From assembly GCF_900110125.1 (NCBI RefSeq), contig NZ_FOCN01000013.1:33507-97506 (forward strand): a stretch of 64,000 nucleotides of DNA. Direction: 5' to 3'. Shown here piece by piece: positions 61,069 to 64,000 of this stretch (position 1 is the stretch's first letter; each line of letters opens with the position of its first letter). The DNA comes from Cryobacterium luteum (GTDB taxonomy: Bacteria > Actinomycetota > Actinomycetes > Actinomycetales > Microbacteriaceae). The notes beneath the pieces were generated by a model. It saw nothing but the letters and a program-made list of their open reading frames with translations, did no database searches and was not told the DNA's origin. The position numbers and the translations under genes are program-made.

Positions 61069-62034
61069 ATGAAAATCGGATACAAGCTGATCGCCGAGAG
61101 CTTCGGGCCGCAGGAACTCGTACGCCAGGCTGCGCGCGCCGAACAGGTCGGATTTGATTTTGTAGAGATGAGTGATCACTTTCATCCCTGGGTCGAAGCC
61201 CAAGGGCACTCACCGTTCGTCTGGAATGTGCTGAGCGCGATCGCGGCGAAGACCACGACACTCGAAATCGCCACCGGTGTCACCTGCCCGAGCGTGCGGT
61301 ACCACCCGGCGATCATCGCCCAGGCCGCCGCCACGCTCGCGCTGCTCTCCGACGGTCGATTCACCCTCGGCGTCGGATCGGGTGAACGGCTCAACGAGCA
61401 CATCGTCGGTCGTGGATTCCCCGGCGTGCGCGAGCGTCACGCCATGTTCGACGAGGCACTCGACATCATCCGGCTGCTGTGGAAGGGCGGCTACCAGAAC
61501 TACGACGGTCGCTACCTCAAGCTCGAAGACGCCCGAATCTTCGACCTGCCCGACACAGCGCCAACCATGGCCGTGGCCGTGAGTGGACCAAGCTCCGTCG
61601 CCCTGGCGGTCAAACACGGCGATGGCCTCTTCGCGGTGGAGCCGAAGCGTGAGCTGGTCGACGGCTATCGTGCTGCCGGCGGCACCGGGCCGCTGTTCTG
61701 CGAGGCTCCCCTCGCCTGGGCCCGCACCGAAGAGGCAGCCGTGACGGCGGCCCACACGACGAACGCTTGGTCGGTCACCGGCTGGAAGGTCATGGCTGAA
61801 TTGCCCAACCCGGTCAATTTCGAAGCCGCAGCCGGCACGGTACGTGAGCAAGACATCCGCGAGCAGTTCGCCTGCGGCCCCGACGTGGAACGGCACCTCG
61901 AGGTGATCGGGCAGTTCACGGATGCCGGCTTCGACCACGTTGCCCTCATGAATGCCGGGCCTGACCAAGCTGGCTTCTTCGACTTCTTCGAGCGCACGCT
62001 CCGGCCGCGGCTGGTGTCGGCGAGCAGCCGATGA
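61069..62034 (+). CDS. LLM-class F420-dependent oxidoreductase
   Basis: Luciferase-like TIM-barrel oxidoreductase of 321 aa, of the TIGR03557-type group related to F420-dependent glucose-6-phosphate dehydrogenase. Segments include FVEMSDHFHPWVEAQGHSPF, ATGVTCPSVRYHPAIIAQAAATL and LGVGSGERLNEHIVG, where the SDHFHPW and SGERLNEH motifs line the F420 pocket. The ATG at 61069 is preferred over 61021; TATTGT lies about 7 nt upstream, consistent with a leaderless start. The substrate is unknown. It implies that the host makes coenzyme F420. Confidence 0.92.
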   Translation: MKIGYKLIAESFGPQELVRQAARAEQVGFDFVEMSDHFHPWVEAQGHSPFVWNVLSAIAAKTTTLEIATGVTCPSVRYHPAIIAQAAATLALLSDGRFTLGVGSGERLNEHIVGRGFPGVRERHAMFDEALDIIRLLWKGGYQNYDGRYLKLEDARIFDLPDTAPTMAVAVSGPSSVALAVKHGDGLFAVEPKRELVDGYRAAGGTGPLFCEAPLAWARTEEAAVTAAHTTNAWSVTGWKVMAELPNPVNFEAAAGTVREQDIREQFACGPDVERHLEVIGQFTDAGFDHVALMNAGPDQAGFFDFFERTLRPRLVSASSR

Positions 62035-62318
62035 CGGGCCGTCGAGCGGTCTTGTTCGACAACCGCAAACTGGCTAGCCAAACGGATGCCCGCCTGCTGA
62101 CGACCGCCTAGTGACCGCACTACCGAATGGCAATCAGGCACTCCCGATTTCCTTTCAGGTCGTTGTGAACTTTGAGAAAAGTGGCCCGCTCCGGACCGAG
62201 GGGCAACGCTCACTGGTCTCGTAAAAGGAACTGTCCGTGCGAATTCAGTTTCGCATGGAGATCTCAATAGATGTGAGAATCGCTCGACTTCAGGGGCGGG
62301 ACTTGGTACACTTGTTCT

Positions 62319-64000
62319 ATGAGCCAGAGCGGCGACACCCCCAAGCCGGGCCTCGTCGATCCGTTCTTCGCCGCCCACGGCTACCGGCCTTCCACCGCCG
62401 AGGAGCGCGCCGAGTTCGAAGTGTTCTGGGCGCGGTGCCAGGCAGACTGGCGGGTCGAGATTGCTGAGGGCCTCGGTCAGTTCGCTCCGTACGACGCCCT
62501 CGAAGATGTCGATACGGAGCCTTTCAGCACCGACCCCTTCCTATCAGATCTTGTCGGTCCGGAATGTGTCGGCCCGGAGTCCTATCGCCGTGAGATGCCT
62601 GACGGCCCGCCCATTCCGGCCGGCCTGGACCTGACCGAGGTGTTCGCCGCCGTGCCGCCCGCGGGCCTGTTCGATGATGACCTGCGGGAGGAGTTCCTCT
62701 ACGCCGAGTACCTGCGCACGGAGCACGACAGTGACAACGAACCGGGCCCGCCGCTTCCGGCCGACGGCAGTCCGGCCAACGGCAGTCCGGCCAACGGCAG
62801 TCCGGCCAACGGCAGTCGGGCCAACGGCAGTCGGGCCAACGGCAGTCCGGCCAACGGCAGTCCGGCCAACGGCAGTCGGGCCAACGGCAGTCCGGCCGAG
62901 GGCAGCCTGGCCGATGACTTGAGTCCGTTTCAGCGGCATCAGGCGCAGTTCGTTGACCGGGTGCTCTTCTTCGAGAAGATCATCGGCTGGGCGCAGGCGA
63001 GCAAGGCTGAGGTTCTCACCGAGGCGTGGGACTACACGACTAACACTGCCGAAACCGGCCGGCCCCTGTCCGGGCCGGGCCACGAGCACGACTGGGATGC
63101 GACCTTCGCCGCGCAGCAGGGCCTCGTGGCGGAGATGGCGTGCGCGCTGCGCATCCCGGGCGGTACCGCGTCCGGGCTGCTGCAGGAGAGCCGCCAACTA
63201 GTGGTGGAGCGGCCCGATACTCTTACCGCACTCCGCACCGGAGAGATCTCCCTGCGCCACGCCCGCCGGGTGCTCGACCAGCTCGGTTCCGTGCCCCGGC
63301 CCGCTCGCGCCGAATTGGAGGCGGTGCTGCTGCCGCACGCCAAGCGCCTCACGCCAACGCAGTTCGAGGGCAAGGCCCGCAAATTGCGGGAACGGTTCCA
63401 CCCCGACAGCATCACCGTGCGCCGCGCCAAGTGCCTGTCCGATCGCAAGGTGCTGTTCTTCCCCGATAAAGACGGCATGGCCACGCTGTGGCTGCGTGCT
63501 GCCGGCGACGACCTCCAGGCCGTCTACACCCGCGTCACCGACGCCGCCATCAGCCTGCAAGGCCCCGACGAACCCCGCACCCTCAGCCAGTTACGCGCTG
63601 ATGTGGCCGTTGACCTGCTTCAGCAGGGCGTCACCGGCAGCGGCCTCGGCGCCGGGCTCACCGCGAACGTCAACATCACCGTGCCGGTGCTCACCCTGAT
63701 GGGTAAGAGTGAAGAGCCCGGCGAACTCGAAGGCTACGGGCCGATCGACCCCGAAACCGCCCGCAAGCTGGCCGGCACCGCAACAAGCTTCCTGCGCGTC
63801 CTCACCCACCCGCACACCGGCATCGTCCTCGACGTCAGCGCCGAACCCTTCCGAGTACCCGCCGCACTAAAGAAATACCTCCGCCTGCGCGACGGAAGCT
63901 GCCGCTTCCCCGGCTGCAACCGCTCCGCCGGGCACAGCGACCTCGACCACACCATCGACAAACAATTCGGCGGCCCCACCACCGCCACCAACCTGCACTT
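62319..64000 (+). CDS. DUF222/HNH endonuclease-type protein, cut by window end
   Basis: About 560 codons are visible with no stop before base 64000. The N-terminal 61 residues are shared with the chimera at 40278. A 150-bp tandem repeat (62763-62912) encodes ten pentapeptides of the form NGSPA/NGSRA as a flexible linker. The DUF222 region follows (HDWDATFAAQQGLVAEMACAL, LRTGEISLRHARRVLDQL, LTPTQFEGKARKLRERFHP) and the sequence reaches the HNH motif RDGSCRFPGC and DLDHTIDKQFGGPTTATNLH. TACACT stands 6 nt before the ATG, so the mRNA is probably leaderless. This family is multicopy in actinomycetes (13E12-like) and its cellular role is unclear. Confidence 0.9.
   Translation, partial: MSQSGDTPKPGLVDPFFAAHGYRPSTAEERAEFEVFWARCQADWRVEIAEGLGQFAPYDALEDVDTEPFSTDPFLSDLVGPECVGPESYRREMPDGPPIPAGLDLTEVFAAVPPAGLFDDDLREEFLYAEYLRTEHDSDNEPGPPLPADGSPANGSPANGSPANGSRANGSRANGSPANGSPANGSRANGSPAEGSLADDLSPFQRHQAQFVDRVLFFEKIIGWAQASKAEVLTEAWDYTTNTAETGRPLSGPGHEHDWDATFAAQQGLVAEMACALRIPGGTASGLLQESRQLVVERPDTLTALRTGEISLRHARRVLDQLGSVPRPARAELEAVLLPHAKRLTPTQFEGKARKLRERFHPDSITVRRAKCLSDRKVLFFPDKDGMATLWLRAAGDDLQAVYTRVTDAAISLQGPDEPRTLSQLRADVAVDLLQQGVTGSGLGAGLTANVNITVPVLTLMGKSEEPGELEGYGPIDPETARKLAGTATSFLRVLTHPHTGIVLDVSAEPFRVPAALKKYLRLRDGSCRFPGCNRSAGHSDLDHTIDKQFGGPTTATNLH
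62763..62912 (+). repeat. 15-bp minisatellite within the HNH gene
   Basis: Ten consecutive 15-bp units of the pattern AACGGCAGTCCGGCC or AACGGCAGTCGGGCC, the first and last slightly diverged. Order of the encoded fifth-position variants is P,P,P,R,R,P,P,R,P,L. The unit length preserves the frame, so copy number may vary without loss of function. Confidence 0.95.

Noticed and set aside
62035..62318. Another copy of the 93-bp palindrome near the HNH gene
   Set aside because: CCCGATTTCCTTTCAGG resembles one arm but there is no matching opposite arm, so it was not called.
62763..62912. CRISPR array
   Set aside because: Ten 15-bp units are contiguous with no spacers and lie in frame in a protein gene; it is a coding minisatellite.

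Overview
The window is 64 kb of dense, GC-rich chromosome from an actinomycete, most likely a member of the Microbacteriaceae. Pointers are strong G/C preference at third codon positions, many GTG starts, frequent 4-nt stop/start overlaps, several probable leaderless promoters (a TANNNT box about 6 nt before ATG), IdeR/DtxR-type iron boxes, a DUF222/HNH gene of the multicopy actinobacterial type, an F420-type LLM oxidoreductase and a Stealth glycopolymer phosphotransferase. The family assignment is inference; no rRNA, tRNA or CRISPR array was seen.

Layout. 1-4076: nucleoside import and pyrimidine salvage (two BMP-type permeases, the first cut by the window edge, then cdd and deoA). 4077-8394: an AbiEi/DUF559-like protein behind an intergenic hairpin repeat, two aldo/keto reductases and an MFS exporter. 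8505-13553: an iron-siderophore uptake locus (siderophore-interacting reductase, two FecCD permeases, ATPase, binding lipoprotein) with two predicted iron-repressor boxes and a strong terminator. 13662-16349: a polar amino-acid ABC importer. 16441-20541: the RNA helicase HrpA. 20642-24311: aldo/keto reductase, PnuC, and a thioredoxin-fold DUF255 protein. 24405-24872: a DUF1761 pseudogene. 25026-28791: Stealth protein, metallophosphoesterase, quinone oxidoreductase. 28843-34472: PAP2 phosphatase, then a tight operon of type III polyketide synthase, methyltransferase, FAD monooxygenase and a second methyltransferase. 34504-34701: two palindromic repeats. 34727-37660: an SDR, then a GntR(YtrA)/ABC operon whose permease is frameshifted.

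37717-45279 is the most rearranged part. It has an exported flavin amine oxidase whose domains are circularly permuted (C-terminal signature placed before the FAD Rossmann motif), a chimeric gene joining the start of a DUF222/HNH gene to the end of an acylphosphatase, a GNAT-MenC/NSAR-RraA group, and a PepSY protein separated from the 3' remnant of a histidine kinase by a NERD-domain gene. 45287-48926 holds a secreted HNH/excalibur nuclease and two further NERD paralogs that differ in how much of the nuclease motif survives. 49067-64000 contains a DUF7002 protein, PhoD-like phosphatase, TPR-GGDEF cyclase, zinc-free quinone oxidoreductase, membrane-anchored Acg-type nitroreductase, a GAF regulator divergent from a flavoprotein monooxygenase, a LysE exporter, a repeat-containing hypothetical protein, an F420-type LLM oxidoreductase and a DUF222/HNH gene running off the right end. 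Its first 61 codons and promoter match the chimera at 40278.

The strongest leads are the permuted amine oxidase, the DUF222-acylphosphatase chimera, the NERD triad next to a dismantled PepSY/histidine-kinase locus, the about 93-bp dispersed palindromes, and the type III PKS operon with an insertion in the synthase.
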